Source: Pseudomonas fluorescens
Lineage (GTDB): Bacteria > Pseudomonadota > Gammaproteobacteria > Pseudomonadales > Pseudomonadaceae
Assembly (NCBI RefSeq): GCF_902497895.1
Contig: NZ_CABVHQ010000004.1
Location: 1-64,000, forward strand
Direction: 5' to 3'
DNA length: 64,000 bases
A program made the position numbers and the translations under genes. The notes under the pieces are model-generated. The model searched no databases, was not told the DNA's origin, and saw only the letters and a program-made list of their open reading frames with translations. Positions 39,576 to 48,798 of this stretch are shown here, piece by piece (position 1 is the stretch's first letter; the number at the start of each line of letters is the position of its first letter).

Positions 39576-40208
39576 ATGCTCCAACAACTTCTTCAGGATT
39601 TCGGCTACTTCGCCCTTTTTCTCGGCACGTTTTTCGAAGGCGAAACCATTCTGGTGCTCGCAGGCTTCCTCGCGTTCCGCGGATACATGGATATCAACCT
39701 GGTGGTGGTCGTGGCGTTCTTCGGCAGCTATGCCGGCGATCAGCTGTGGTACTTCCTGGGGCGTAAACACGGCCGCAAATTGCTGGCGCGCAAACCGCGC
39801 TGGCAACTGATGGGCGATCGGGCGCTGGAGCATATCCGCAGGCACCCGGATATCTGGGTGCTGAGCTTTCGCTTCGTGTATGGCTTGCGCACGGTAATGC
39901 CGGTAGCGATCGGCCTGTCCGGTTATCCACCGGGGCGTTATCTGCTGCTCAACGGGATTGGCGCCGCCATCTGGGCCACCGCCCTGGCCGCCGCTGCCTA
40001 CCATTTTGGCGCGGTACTCGAAGGGATGCTTGGCAGCGTCAAGAAGTACGAGCTATGGGTGCTGGGCGCGCTGTTGGTGGTGGGCTTCTGCCTGTGGCTG
40101 CGCCGGCGCTTGAAGAATGCCCGCCTGGCGAAAAAGATCTACGAGGCGGAGCAGGCCGAACAGGCCGAATACAGCAAATCCAGAAAACCTACGACGCCAA
40201 TCGAGTGA
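39576..40208 (+). CDS. DedA-family membrane protein
   Basis: 210 residues, four to five membrane helices. The DedA signature FFEGETILVLAGFLA (about 19-33, with the conserved Glu), FFGSYAGDQLWYFLGRKHG and the Arg-bearing FRFVYGLRTVMPVAIG are present. The family includes undecaprenyl-phosphate and lipid flippases. The tail is charged (EAEQAEQAEYSK). Its 3' end overlaps the convergent desaturase gene by 20 bases. Confidence 0.88.
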   Translation: MLQQLLQDFGYFALFLGTFFEGETILVLAGFLAFRGYMDINLVVVVAFFGSYAGDQLWYFLGRKHGRKLLARKPRWQLMGDRALEHIRRHPDIWVLSFRFVYGLRTVMPVAIGLSGYPPGRYLLLNGIGAAIWATALAAAAYHFGAVLEGMLGSVKKYELWVLGALLVVGFCLWLRRRLKNARLAKKIYEAEQAEQAEYSKSRKPTTPIE

Positions 40209-41424
40209 GTCGGTTTCGGCAGCAGTAGAGACCGATACCACTGAGCAGGCTGTAACTGAGCAGGCCGACCCAGCCCACCGCGCTGGCCGGCCATAGCCCC
40301 AGGAGCGGCGCCAGCCATACCAGCGGCACGTTCAGTGCCAGGCGCAACACCTCCAGTTTCAACGCCCACGGGCGATTCTCCAGGGCCACGCCCAGCACAA
40401 ACAGACCACACGCCACCGCGCTCCAGCCCAACACCAGGGCGGCCGTTGGCAAACTGTCAGCCAGGTTCATCAGGTAACTGCCCAGCGCGATATAGACCGT
40501 GAACTGCACTGCAATGTACCACTGCTGGCGGCCGTCCAGCGCCACCTCGAACTTGCGGAACTGACTCAGATCCGGCTTGCTCAGCGGGTACCTGGCCGCC
40601 ACGTCCGCCGGTCGCCAGCCGGTAGGCATGAACCAGATCCGCAGCTTGTCCCACGTGCTTTCGGTGCGCCGCGCATCGCTCAGCAATTGCGCGTAGAACT
40701 GCACGTTGGCCCACAGCGGGTTCCAGCTCGCCAGCGGCGTGGTCACGCCGAAAATCACCGGCTCGTTGTCGTCCTCTTCCTGGAACGAACCGAACAATCG
40801 ATCCCAGATAATGAACACCCCGCCGTAGTTGCGATCCATGTAGAGGGCGTTCTGCGCATGGTGGGCCCGATGATTGGACGGTGTGACGAAGAACCATTCG
40901 AACCAGCCGAGCTTGGGAATGTGCCGGGTATGCACCCAGAATTGATAGAGCAGATTCAGCGCTGCGACACTGACGAACACCAGCAACGGTACGCCGAACA
41001 CCGCCATGGGCAGGTAGAAGATCCAGCTCAGCAGGAAGCCGGTACTGGTCTGACGCAACGCCGTGGACAGGTTGTAGTCCTCACTCTGGTGATGCACCGA
41101 GTGCGCCGCCCAGAGGATGTTGCGCTCATGGCCCAGGCGATGCAGCCAGTAGTAGCAGAAGTCATAGAAGACGAAGGCGAACACCCAGACCCAGGCGCTC
41201 TTGGCCGACAGTTCGAACAGCGCCAGATGCTGCAAGGCAAAGGCGTAGGTGATCAGCCCGACGCCTTTGGTCAAAAGTCCGGTGGTGGTCGACAACACAC
41301 CAGTACTGAGGCTGTTGATCGCGTCCGCTAAGCGATAATTACTCACCCCACGCCAGCGGTCGGCCAACAGCTCGACGGCTATCAGCACAAAGAAAAACGG
41401 CACTGCATAAAGAATGAAGTTCAT
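40189..41424 (-). CDS. Sterol desaturase/fatty-acid hydroxylase family membrane protein
   Basis: 411 residues. Three histidine clusters of the di-iron oxygenase: HRLGHE (about 95), HSVHH (about 109) and HRAHH (about 186), in a membrane-embedded N-terminal 260 residues; the C-terminal 110 residues add three to four further helices, longer than minimal family members. Substrate unknown; bacterial members oxidise lipids or sterol-like molecules. Divergent from elbB across a 114-base gap. Confidence 0.88.
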   Translation of the reverse strand: MNFILYAVPFFFVLIAVELLADRWRGVSNYRLADAINSLSTGVLSTTTGLLTKGVGLITYAFALQHLALFELSAKSAWVWVFAFVFYDFCYYWLHRLGHERNILWAAHSVHHQSEDYNLSTALRQTSTGFLLSWIFYLPMAVFGVPLLVFVSVAALNLLYQFWVHTRHIPKLGWFEWFFVTPSNHRAHHAQNALYMDRNYGGVFIIWDRLFGSFQEEDDNEPVIFGVTTPLASWNPLWANVQFYAQLLSDARRTESTWDKLRIWFMPTGWRPADVAARYPLSKPDLSQFRKFEVALDGRQQWYIAVQFTVYIALGSYLMNLADSLPTAALVLGWSAVACGLFVLGVALENRPWALKLEVLRLALNVPLVWLAPLLGLWPASAVGWVGLLSYSLLSGIGLYCCRNRLTRLAS

Positions 41425-41538
41425 GACGCAACCGGATCAGAATCGTCAACCGAAGATTAGGTGTAGTCGCGAGATAACCCTATGGCAACGAGTGACAAAT
41501 TAGTGGACATTTAACGCCATGAACCTGGAGAAAAAACC

Positions 41539-42207
41539 ATGAGCAAAAAAGTTGCAGTGATACTTTCCGGCTGTGGCGTCTATGACGGCGCCGAGATTCA
41601 CGAAAGCGTGATCACCCTGCTGCGCCTGGATCAGCGCGGTGCGCAGGTGCAGTGCTTTGCACCCAATATTGCCCAATTGCATGTCATCAATCACCTGACC
41701 GGGGAAGAAATGCCCGAATCGCGCAACGTGCTGATCGAATCGGCGCGCATTGCCCGTGGTGAGGTAAAGGATATTCGCGAAGCCGATGTCGAAGACTTCG
41801 ACGCACTGATCGTGCCCGGCGGTTTCGGCTCGGCGAAAAACCTCTCCAACTTTGCCATCGAAGGCGCGGGCTGCAGCGTCCAGCCAGAAGTCCTGGCTCT
41901 GACGGAAGCCTTTGCCGAAGCCGGCAAACCGGTCGGGCTGATCTGCATCTCGCCAGCCTTGGCCGCGAAGATCTATGGCCCTGGCGTGACTTGCACCATC
42001 GGCAACGATGCCGAGACCGCCGCAGCCATGACTAAAATGGGCGCCACCCATGAAGAGTGTGCCGTGAGCGACATCATCGAAGACAAGGCACGCAAACTGG
42101 TCAGCACCCCGGCTTACATGCTGGCGCAATCCATCAGCGAAGCGGCTTCGGGGATTAACAAACTGGTTGATCGGGTGCTGGAGTTGACTCACGAGAATGA
42201 TGTGTAA
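41539..42207 (+). CDS. elbB: Glyoxalase/isoprenoid-associated protein ElbB
   Basis: 222 residues, DJ-1/PfpI superfamily. Hallmarks: VILSGCGVYDGAEIHE (residues 7-22), IVPGGFGSAKNLSNFA and the nucleophile elbow GLICISPALAAK (Cys near 136). E. coli ElbB has weak glyoxalase activity and was linked to isoprenoid synthesis; its real role is unsettled. GGAG lies 11 bases before the ATG. Confidence 0.92.
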   Translation: MSKKVAVILSGCGVYDGAEIHESVITLLRLDQRGAQVQCFAPNIAQLHVINHLTGEEMPESRNVLIESARIARGEVKDIREADVEDFDALIVPGGFGSAKNLSNFAIEGAGCSVQPEVLALTEAFAEAGKPVGLICISPALAAKIYGPGVTCTIGNDAETAAAMTKMGATHEECAVSDIIEDKARKLVSTPAYMLAQSISEAASGINKLVDRVLELTHENDV

Positions 42208-42211
42208 GCAA

Positions 42212-42310
42212 GATCAAAAGATCGCAGCCTGCGGCAGCTCCTACAGGATTTGCGTTCATTCAGGATGAGCGCGGAGCTTTTGTAGGAGCTGCCGCAGGCT
42301 GCGATCTTTT
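42212..42310. repeat. REP family A inverted pair
   Basis: Outward-facing copies of GATCGCAGCCTGCGGCAGCT-CCTAC, about 35 bases apart, in the gap between elbB and the convergent yaiI-type gene; the right copy runs into its stop codon at 42310. Confidence 0.9.
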
Positions 42311-42765
42311 CAGGCGTTGCGCATCAACCGGGTAAGGATCCGGTCCAGCGAATTGGCGAACGCCTGCTTCTCCCGCTCGCCATGGGGCGGTGGGCCGCCG
42401 CCCATCTGGCCCTGATCGCGCAGGTCGGTGAACAGGTTGCGCACCGCCAACCGATCACCCATGTTCTGCGGGTCGAATTCCTTGCCGCGCGGATCGAGGG
42501 CGGCGACACCCTTCTTGATCAAACGATCGGCCAATGGCACATCACTGCAAATCACCAGTTCCCCGGGCAGCGCGTGTTCCACCAGATAATCATCGGCCGC
42601 ATCCGGGCCGCTGGGCACCACGATCAGCTTTACACAGGCGTAGCTCGGTTTGACCTGGCTCTGCCCTGCCACCAACAGCACTTCGAACTGGCGCTTCAAG
42701 GCAAACTTGATCACCTGCTCCTTCGCCGCCTTGGGGCAGGCATCGGCATCGATCCAGACACGCAT
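42310..42765 (-). CDS. UPF0178 (YaiI/YqxD) family protein
   Basis: 151 residues. Starts MRVWIDADACPKAAKEQVIK, the invariant DADACP of this PIN-like family; also VICSDVPLADRLIKKGV. A putative nuclease or nucleotide-binding fold of unknown substrate. REP elements flank both ends, leaving its promoter inside or beyond the 42786-42872 REP pair. Confidence 0.92.
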   Translation of the reverse strand: MRVWIDADACPKAAKEQVIKFALKRQFEVLLVAGQSQVKPSYACVKLIVVPSGPDAADDYLVEHALPGELVICSDVPLADRLIKKGVAALDPRGKEFDPQNMGDRLAVRNLFTDLRDQGQMGGGPPPHGEREKQAFANSLDRILTRLMRNA

Positions 42766-42785
42766 GTTTTGTCGTCCTCAAAAAA

Positions 42786-42872
42786 TCAAAAGATCGCAGC
42801 CTGCGGCAGCTCCTACGCCGACCGCGTACACCGGACTCAAATCCGTAGCTGGCGCAGCCTGCGATCTTTTTG
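42786..42872. repeat. REP family A inverted pair
   Basis: Left copy AGATCGCAGCCTGCGGCAGC-TCCTACG, right copy the GTAGCTGGCGCAGCCTGCGA variant; about 35 bases apart, between the FTR1 stop and the YaiI start. Confidence 0.85.
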
Positions 42873-42895
42873 GCTTCACACCAATCGTTATTCGA

Positions 42896-44794
42896 TCAAG
42901 AAGCCCGCACCCGCCGCTTCTCCGCCATGCGACTACGGCTGTAAAGCACGATAATCGCCAGTATCGCCACGGCCTGAGCACTCAGCGAATAGGCATCAGC
43001 GTGGATCCCCAGCCAGTCGAAGTCAAAGAACGCCACCGGCCGGGTGCCGAAGATCCCGGCTTCCTGCAAGGCTTTGACCCCATGCCCGGCAAATACCACC
43101 GACAGCGCGCACAACAGCGCGGCGTTGATCCCGAAGAACAGTGCCAGCGGCAATTTCGCCGAGCCACGCAGAATCACCCAGGCCAGGCCGATTAACAGTA
43201 CCAGCGCCGTTGCACCACCCGCCAATACGGCGTTATGACCCGCCGGTCCCGACTGCAGCCAGAGGGTTTCGTAGAACAGGATCACTTCGAACAACTCGCG
43301 ATAAACCGAGAAGAACGCCAGGATCGCAAAGCCGAAACGCCCGCCGCCACCAACCAGGCTGCTCTTGATGTAATTCTGCCAAGCCGCCGCATGACGACGG
43401 TCGTGCATCCACACGCCGAGCCAGAGCACCATGACACTGGCGAACAACGCCGTGCAACCTTCCAGCAATTCACGCTGGGCACCGCTGACATCGATCACGT
43501 AGGCCGCCAGCGCCCAGGTCGCCAGACCGGCCACCAGCGCCAGACCCCAGCCGACGTTGACGCTGCGCACTGCCGATTGCTGACCGGTGTTACGCAAAAA
43601 CGCCAGGATCGCCGCCAATACCAGAATCGCTTCCAGGCCCTCGCGCAGCAGAATCAGCAGACCGGAGATATAGCTCAGGGACCAGCTCAAACCATCGCTG
43701 CCCAACAAGCCGGCAGATTGCTGCAGCTTGGCTTTCGCTGAGTCCAGGCGCTGCTCGACCTGGGCCACCGGCAAGCCGTCCTGCAATGACTGACGGTAAG
43801 CCATCAGGGATTTTTCGGTGTCCTTGCGTACATTGGCGTCGACGTTATCCAGGGAGCTCTCGACCAGCTCGAAACCTTCCAGATATGCCGCTACCGACAG
43901 GTCATACGCCTGTTCGTGATCGCCCGCCCGATAGGCCGCCAGGCTCTTGTCCAGGGTCGACGCGGTGTAGTCGAGCAACTGAGCCGGGCCGCGCTTGACC
44001 TGAGGCGGCTGAGCCCGTTGAGCCCGGAAGGTGGCCGCAGCCTCAGGACCTTCGGCGGCCAGCACTTCACCCGGCGTCTGGCGAGCCAGGTCGGCGAGGT
44101 TAAAGCTCTTCTCGCTTTTCGTCGCGACTGGATCGGCGCTGAAACCGGCAATGTAGGTCGCCAGGTCCCAGCGCTGACGGTCGTCCAGTTGATCGGCGAA
44201 AGACGGCATGTCCGTGCCTTCAACGCCCAGCCCAAGGGTGTTGTAGAGCGCGTAGAGGCTCAAGCGGTCCAGGCGCGTGGCATCGCGCAGGTTGGCCGGT
44301 GGCGGCGCCAGACCGACGCCTGCAGGGCCGTCGCCAGCGCCGCTGTCACCGTGGCAGACCGAGCAGTGCTGAGCGTAGAGCGGCGCGCCGCGAATCGGGT
44401 CCGGAGTAATGATCGGCGCCTGGCTGACCTCATAGGCCACCGCCAGCTTCGCCCCCAACTGTCGCGCCTGGCGGGCGACCGTCGCACCGTCCTGGCGAGC
44501 CGTAATGGCGGCGCGCAGGCTGCTGACACCCTGTTCCAGCTCAGTCCGTTCAGGCTTGGCCGGCAAACCGCCGATCAAGCCCTGCAGAACACCGAGAAAC
44601 TCCAGCTGCTCGCGGTACTCGGAGGAATCAATGACCTTACCCGCCTCGACCGTGGCCGGGTAATCCGCGCCTATGTAGTCGAGCAAATGCAGCGCCTGGG
44701 GTGCGCCTTCCACGGTGTCGGCCAGCAGATTGAAACTGCATAGGACAAAAAACGGCAGCACTAACCAGGCCAGGAAACGGGACGAGGCAGTCAT
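42896..44794 (-). CDS. FTR1-family iron permease with cytochrome c domain
   Basis: 632 residues. Signal peptide (FLAWLVLPFFVLCSFNLLADT), then a class I cytochrome c domain with heme motif CSVCH (about 146-150) and an axial Met near MPSFADQL (about 199). After a helical periplasmic spacer come seven membrane helices of the FTR1 permease with two iron motifs: LREGLEAILV (REGLE, about 386) and YRELFEVILF (about 503). The cytochrome probably oxidises Fe2+ as it is passed to the permease. Alone here; no efeO/efeB neighbours. No convincing Fur box upstream (44795-44900). Confidence 0.9.
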   Translation of the reverse strand: MTASSRFLAWLVLPFFVLCSFNLLADTVEGAPQALHLLDYIGADYPATVEAGKVIDSSEYREQLEFLGVLQGLIGGLPAKPERTELEQGVSSLRAAITARQDGATVARQARQLGAKLAVAYEVSQAPIITPDPIRGAPLYAQHCSVCHGDSGAGDGPAGVGLAPPPANLRDATRLDRLSLYALYNTLGLGVEGTDMPSFADQLDDRQRWDLATYIAGFSADPVATKSEKSFNLADLARQTPGEVLAAEGPEAAATFRAQRAQPPQVKRGPAQLLDYTASTLDKSLAAYRAGDHEQAYDLSVAAYLEGFELVESSLDNVDANVRKDTEKSLMAYRQSLQDGLPVAQVEQRLDSAKAKLQQSAGLLGSDGLSWSLSYISGLLILLREGLEAILVLAAILAFLRNTGQQSAVRSVNVGWGLALVAGLATWALAAYVIDVSGAQRELLEGCTALFASVMVLWLGVWMHDRRHAAAWQNYIKSSLVGGGGRFGFAILAFFSVYRELFEVILFYETLWLQSGPAGHNAVLAGGATALVLLIGLAWVILRGSAKLPLALFFGINAALLCALSVVFAGHGVKALQEAGIFGTRPVAFFDFDWLGIHADAYSLSAQAVAILAIIVLYSRSRMAEKRRVRAS

Positions 44795-45002
44795 GAACGA
44801 ATCTCAATTGGAAATAAGAAGTAACACATTGTTCACTTCGAATGAGTTTCGCTCAAGCGTTGTTATTCATTCAGACCAGGCAACGAAACGCGGAAATAGT
44901 CGCGCAATGCCCATCCACCCGAGGTTTGGAGGCGATTTATTCGGCAAGTACAAATTATCTGACTCGCACCCGACCCAGCGGCAAAACCTGAATAGCGGAA
45001 CG

Positions 45003-45029
45003 AAAAAGGCGACCGAGTGAGGTCGCCTT
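45003..45029 (-). terminator. Terminator downstream of the LysE gene
   Basis: Read on the minus strand: AAGGCGACC-TCACTC-GGTCGCCTT followed by TTT, 16 bases after the LysE stop. The rest of the 250-base gap to the FTR1 start shows no ORF. Confidence 0.85.
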
Positions 45030-45044
45030 GGGAGGTTGAGGGCT

Positions 45045-45677
45045 TTAAACCGCTGCGCGGCGTATGGTCGCCAGTAACCCGGCCGCGCCAATGAATAAAC
45101 CGGCAAAGGTGCGGTTCATGCGGCGCTGCTGTTTTGGTGTGCGCAACAGGCGCAAGACCTTTGACGCCAGTCCGGTGTAGCCCGCCATCACGATCAGATC
45201 GACGATGATCATGGTTACGCCGAGGATCAGATACTGAGCCACCAGTGGCGCGTGCGGGTCGATGAACTGTGGCAATACCGCGAGCATGAACACCAGCGCC
45301 TTGGGGTTGCTGACATTCACCAGGAACCCGCGAAACACCAGCGCCAGCGGCTTGCCGATCTGGCGAATGGCCGCGTCGTCATTCAGGTTGCTGGGCAGCG
45401 CGCGCCATTGCTTGACCGCCAGATAGACCAGGTAGGCCACGCCGAACCACTTGATCGCATAGAAGGCTGTGGAGGAAGCGGCGAGAATGGCCCCGACACC
45501 TGCGGCGACAATCGCAATCTGCATCGCCAGACCCAGTTGCAGGCCCAGGGCGTTCCAATAGCCGCGCCAGAAACCGTACTGCAAACCGCAGGACATCGAC
45601 GCAATGGCGCCGGCGCCAGGAGAAAGGCTGATCACCCAGCAGGCGGCAAAAAACGCCAACCATGTTTCAAGCACCAT
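45045..45677 (-). CDS. LysE/RhtB-family amino-acid exporter
   Basis: 210 residues, about six membrane helices. The family signature SLSPGAGAIASMSCGLQYGF (about 17-36) and FRGFLVNVSNPKALVFMLAV (about 115-134) are clear. The ATG at 45677 is used (MVLETWLAFF). Exports homoserine, threonine, lysine or similar; substrate not readable. Own terminator downstream. Confidence 0.9.
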   Translation of the reverse strand: MVLETWLAFFAACWVISLSPGAGAIASMSCGLQYGFWRGYWNALGLQLGLAMQIAIVAAGVGAILAASSTAFYAIKWFGVAYLVYLAVKQWRALPSNLNDDAAIRQIGKPLALVFRGFLVNVSNPKALVFMLAVLPQFIDPHAPLVAQYLILGVTMIIVDLIVMAGYTGLASKVLRLLRTPKQQRRMNRTFAGLFIGAAGLLATIRRAAV

Positions 45678-45779
45678 CGCACACCCCACTCAGACTCGTT
45701 ACAGATGTCTAAGCTAATGCGCCTTTTGGCGAATGACTACCGTTTTTTTGCCGAGCCTGCGCCCTGCCGACCAGCGTTA

Positions 45780-46373
45780 TCAGCTGCCCGGCAGTTTTTC
45801 GCTGGTGCTCAGCGCAAATACATCACTGCCGCGCCAGCGGCGGACCGAGCGCTGGAAGAACAGACTGTTGGGCACTTGCACCATGGCGCTGCCGTTGCCG
45901 GCCTCAGCGGATTCGACCAATGTGGTGTAGAGCAGATTGATCGCCACCACCCGACCTTTGACGCCCGGCTTGTCGGTGGTGTCCACCAACTCGACCACAT
46001 CGCCCAGGCGGAACGGCCCGACGGTGAAGATCAGAATCGCGCAGAGCAAGTTGGACAGCACACTCCACATGGCGAAGAACGCCACCGCCGCCACCGCGAC
46101 AAAGCCGGACAACGCGGTCCAAAGCACGGTCGCCGAGACGCCCAGGCGCTCCAATACAAAGATCAGCGCGCTGCCCATGATCAGCCAGCGCAAGCCTCCG
46201 CGCAGCGGCATCAGCAATTGCGGCGGAAACGGATAACGCTGGCCCAGGCGGGTCAGGCCTCTGGCCACGAAACGCTGGGCCAGATAACCGGCCAGCAGGA
46301 TCAGCAGAATTTGCCCGACAAACAGCAGCGGCTCAACCCATACGGCAGACCAATGCAGCTTCAGCGCCTCCAT
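45780..46373 (-). CDS. Small MscS-type mechanosensitive channel
   Basis: 197 residues: two to three helices, then the MscS beta domain with FRLGDVVELVDTTDKPGVKG and NLLYTTLV, VPNSLFF. The pore-lining third helix and the upper beta domain are present, but the C-terminal alpha/beta domain of E. coli MscS is missing. The ATG shares one base with the stop of the upstream ABC-F gene (TGATG), so it is translationally coupled to it. Acts in the inner membrane at low osmolarity. Confidence 0.85.
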   Translation of the reverse strand: MEALKLHWSAVWVEPLLFVGQILLILLAGYLAQRFVARGLTRLGQRYPFPPQLLMPLRGGLRWLIMGSALIFVLERLGVSATVLWTALSGFVAVAAVAFFAMWSVLSNLLCAILIFTVGPFRLGDVVELVDTTDKPGVKGRVVAINLLYTTLVESAEAGNGSAMVQVPNSLFFQRSVRRWRGSDVFALSTSEKLPGS

Positions 46374-48283
46374 CAAGAGAGCGCCTCCAGCTCCGACTGC
46401 AGGCTCTCGAGCTGCTCCAGGGCTTCCATCCAGGTTTCTTCCAGCTCGGCTTCACGAACTTTCAGCCGGGCCTGTTCGGCCAGCAGATCGCGCAGTTCAT
46501 CCTTGCGGGCAGCTTCGTAAATCGCACTGTCGCCGAGGCTGGTTTCGATCTTCGCGAGTTTTTCGTGGAGCTTGCCCAGTTCGACTTCGAGCTTGTCGGC
46601 TTCACGCTTATGCGGCGCCAGCTGCTGACGCAATGCAGCGGCGGCCTGGCGCTGGGCCTTCTTGTCGGTTTTGTCGGGATTGACCGGCGTGTTGTTGACC
46701 GGCGCGTTGCGCAGTCGATAGTCAACCAGCCAGCGGGCGTAGTCTTCCAGATCGCCGTCGAACTCCTGAACCTTGCCGTCGGCAACCAGCAGGAATTCAT
46801 CGGTGGTGCTCTTGAGCAAGTGCCGATCGTGGGAGACCACCAGCACCGCACCGGTGAATTCCTGCAAAGCCATGGTCAGCGCCAGACGCATTTCCAGGTC
46901 GAGGTGGTTGGTCGGTTCGTCGAGCAGCAGCAGGTTCGGCCTGCCCCAGGCAATCAATGCCAGCGCCAGGCGGGCCTTCTCGCCACCGGAGAAATTCAGC
47001 ACCGGCTCATCGATGCGCGCACCGCGGAAGTCGAAACCACCGAGGAAGTCGCGCAGGGTCTGCTCACGTTCGGTCGGCGCCAGACGCTGCATATGCAGCA
47101 ACGGGCTGGCCTTGGAATCGAGGGAGTCCAGCTGATGCTGGGCAAAGTAGCCGACCACCAGGTTCTCGCCGCGCACCAGGCGACCGGCCAAGGGCTCCAG
47201 TTCACCGGAGAGGTTCTTGATCAGTGTCGACTTGCCTGCGCCGTTCGGACCGAGCAGGCCGATCCGGGCACCCGGAGCCAGTTGCAACTTGACCTTTTCC
47301 AGCACGGTCTTCTCGCCGTAACCCAAACGGGCGTCGGAGAGATCGAGCAGCGGGCTGGAGATTTTCACCGACTCGCGAAACACGAAATCGAAGGGCGAGT
47401 CGACGTGGGCGGCAGACAACTCTTCCATGCGCTCCAGGGCCTTGATCCGGCTCTGGGCCTGACGGGCCTTGGTGGCCTGGGCCTTGAAACGCGCGATGTA
47501 GCTTTCCATGTGCGCCCGCTGCGCCTGCTGCTTCTCGTAGGCTTGCTGTTGCTGGGCCAGACGTTCGGCGCGAGCACGTTCGAAAGCGCTGTAACCACCA
47601 CGATAGAGAGTGATCTTGCGCTGATCGACGTGGGCCACATGGTCGACCACGGCGTCGAGGAAGTCCCGGTCGTGGGAGATCAGCAGCAAGGTGCCGGGGT
47701 AATTCTTGAGCCAGTCTTCGAGCCACAGAATGGCGTCGAGGTCCAAGTGGTTGGTCGGCTCATCGAGCAGCAGCAAGTCCGACGGGCACATCAGTGCCTG
47801 CGCCAGGTTCAGGCGCATCCGCCAGCCACCGGAGAAATCGCCAACCTGGCGATCCATTTGCTCGTTGGTGAAGCCCAGCCCCGCCAGCAGCTTGCGCGCT
47901 CGGGCGTCGGCGGTGTAACCGTCGGCGCTATCGAGTTCGGCATGCAGGCGCGCCTGAGCGGCACCGTCATGGGCCGCTTCGGCGTCGGCCAGCTCTTGCT
48001 GTACCTGACGCAGGCGCAGGTCGCCATCGAGCACATAGTCGACCGCTACCCGATCAAGGGTATCGACCTCCTGGCGCATATGGGCGATACGCCAGTCCGC
48101 CGGCAGGAAGCAGTCACCCGAGTCAGGGGTCAATTCCCCCTGGAGCAAGGCGAACAGGCTGGATTTACCGGCGCCGTTGGCACCGATCAGGCCGGCTTTG
48201 TGACCGGCGTGCAAGGTCAGCTCGGCGTCTTCTAGCAGACGTTGCGGGCCACGCTGTAATGTTAGGCTTTGAAGTCGGATCAT
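46373..48283 (-). CDS. ABC-F family ATPase (YheS-like)
   Basis: 636 residues, two ABC cassettes, no membrane domain. Walker A motifs GANGAGKSS (about 33-41) and GPNGAGKST (about 344-352), signatures FSGGWRMRL and FSGGEKARL, Walker B LLLLDEPTNHLDL twice. A 60-residue linker (RARAERLAQQQQAYEKQQAQ) forms the P-site tRNA-interaction motif and a basic/coiled C-terminal extension (about 545-636) follows. ABC-F proteins act on the ribosome; YheS is the nearest named relative. The ATG at 48283 (MIRLQSLTLQRG) is used. Confidence 0.92.
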   Translation of the reverse strand: MIRLQSLTLQRGPQRLLEDAELTLHAGHKAGLIGANGAGKSSLFALLQGELTPDSGDCFLPADWRIAHMRQEVDTLDRVAVDYVLDGDLRLRQVQQELADAEAAHDGAAQARLHAELDSADGYTADARARKLLAGLGFTNEQMDRQVGDFSGGWRMRLNLAQALMCPSDLLLLDEPTNHLDLDAILWLEDWLKNYPGTLLLISHDRDFLDAVVDHVAHVDQRKITLYRGGYSAFERARAERLAQQQQAYEKQQAQRAHMESYIARFKAQATKARQAQSRIKALERMEELSAAHVDSPFDFVFRESVKISSPLLDLSDARLGYGEKTVLEKVKLQLAPGARIGLLGPNGAGKSTLIKNLSGELEPLAGRLVRGENLVVGYFAQHQLDSLDSKASPLLHMQRLAPTEREQTLRDFLGGFDFRGARIDEPVLNFSGGEKARLALALIAWGRPNLLLLDEPTNHLDLEMRLALTMALQEFTGAVLVVSHDRHLLKSTTDEFLLVADGKVQEFDGDLEDYARWLVDYRLRNAPVNNTPVNPDKTDKKAQRQAAAALRQQLAPHKREADKLEVELGKLHEKLAKIETSLGDSAIYEAARKDELRDLLAEQARLKVREAELEETWMEALEQLESLQSELEALS

Positions 48284-48333
48284 AATGGCGGCGGAGTCTA
48301 CCAGCTTCGCTCGCAACTGGCGCGAGTAGGAAT

Positions 48334-48798
48334 ATGTCCTCTGACCTGTGGAGCTCTACCCTGACGACCTACGCTCGACCCGGCGTCGAAAGGGCCTGCC
48401 TGGAACTGCAGAGTGCCGGGGCCAATGTCTGCCTGCTGTTGTGTGCGGTCTGGCTTGGCCAGCGTGGCGTGGCCTGCAATGCCCAGCGCCTGCAGCAACT
48501 GCATCAGCTGGCTGACCCCTGGCATGACGATGTCGTGCAACCCCTGCGGCAACTGCGCAAGCAATGGCGCAGGGCGGCCCTTGAGGATGCGCAACTGACT
48601 GTTCTGCGCGAACAGGTCAAGGCGCTGGAGCTCGAAGCGGAGCGGCAGTTGTTGTTGCGGCTGGAGACGACGGCGCGAAATTGGCCAGAAGAGGACGCGA
48701 AAGATTTACCAGCCTGGCTGGAAGGACTGGCGGCGCAAGCCGCCACCCTGAACCGCGACGCGCTGAATAAACTACGCGTCGCGGTAACCGGGGCTTAG
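48334..48798 (+). CDS. TIGR02444-family protein
   Basis: 154 residues, helical. The start SDLWSSTLTTYARPGVERAC and LCLLLCAVWLG-like stretch (CLLLCAVWLGQRGVAC) match the family of proteobacterial proteins of unknown function. Divergent from the ABC-F gene, with about 50 bases between starts, and overlapping the convergent algP stop by four bases. Confidence 0.85.
   Translation: MSSDLWSSTLTTYARPGVERACLELQSAGANVCLLLCAVWLGQRGVACNAQRLQQLHQLADPWHDDVVQPLRQLRKQWRRAALEDAQLTVLREQVKALELEAERQLLLRLETTARNWPEEDAKDLPAWLEGLAAQAATLNRDALNKLRVAVTGA

Noticed and set aside
44795..44900. Fur box upstream of the FTR1-cytochrome c gene
   Set aside because: AT-rich stretches occur but none resembles the Fur consensus well enough to annotate.
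46565..48235. 556-codon open frame antisense to the ABC-F gene
   Set aside because: The ABC-F ATPase motifs are intact on the other strand; this frame is a GC-bias shadow.
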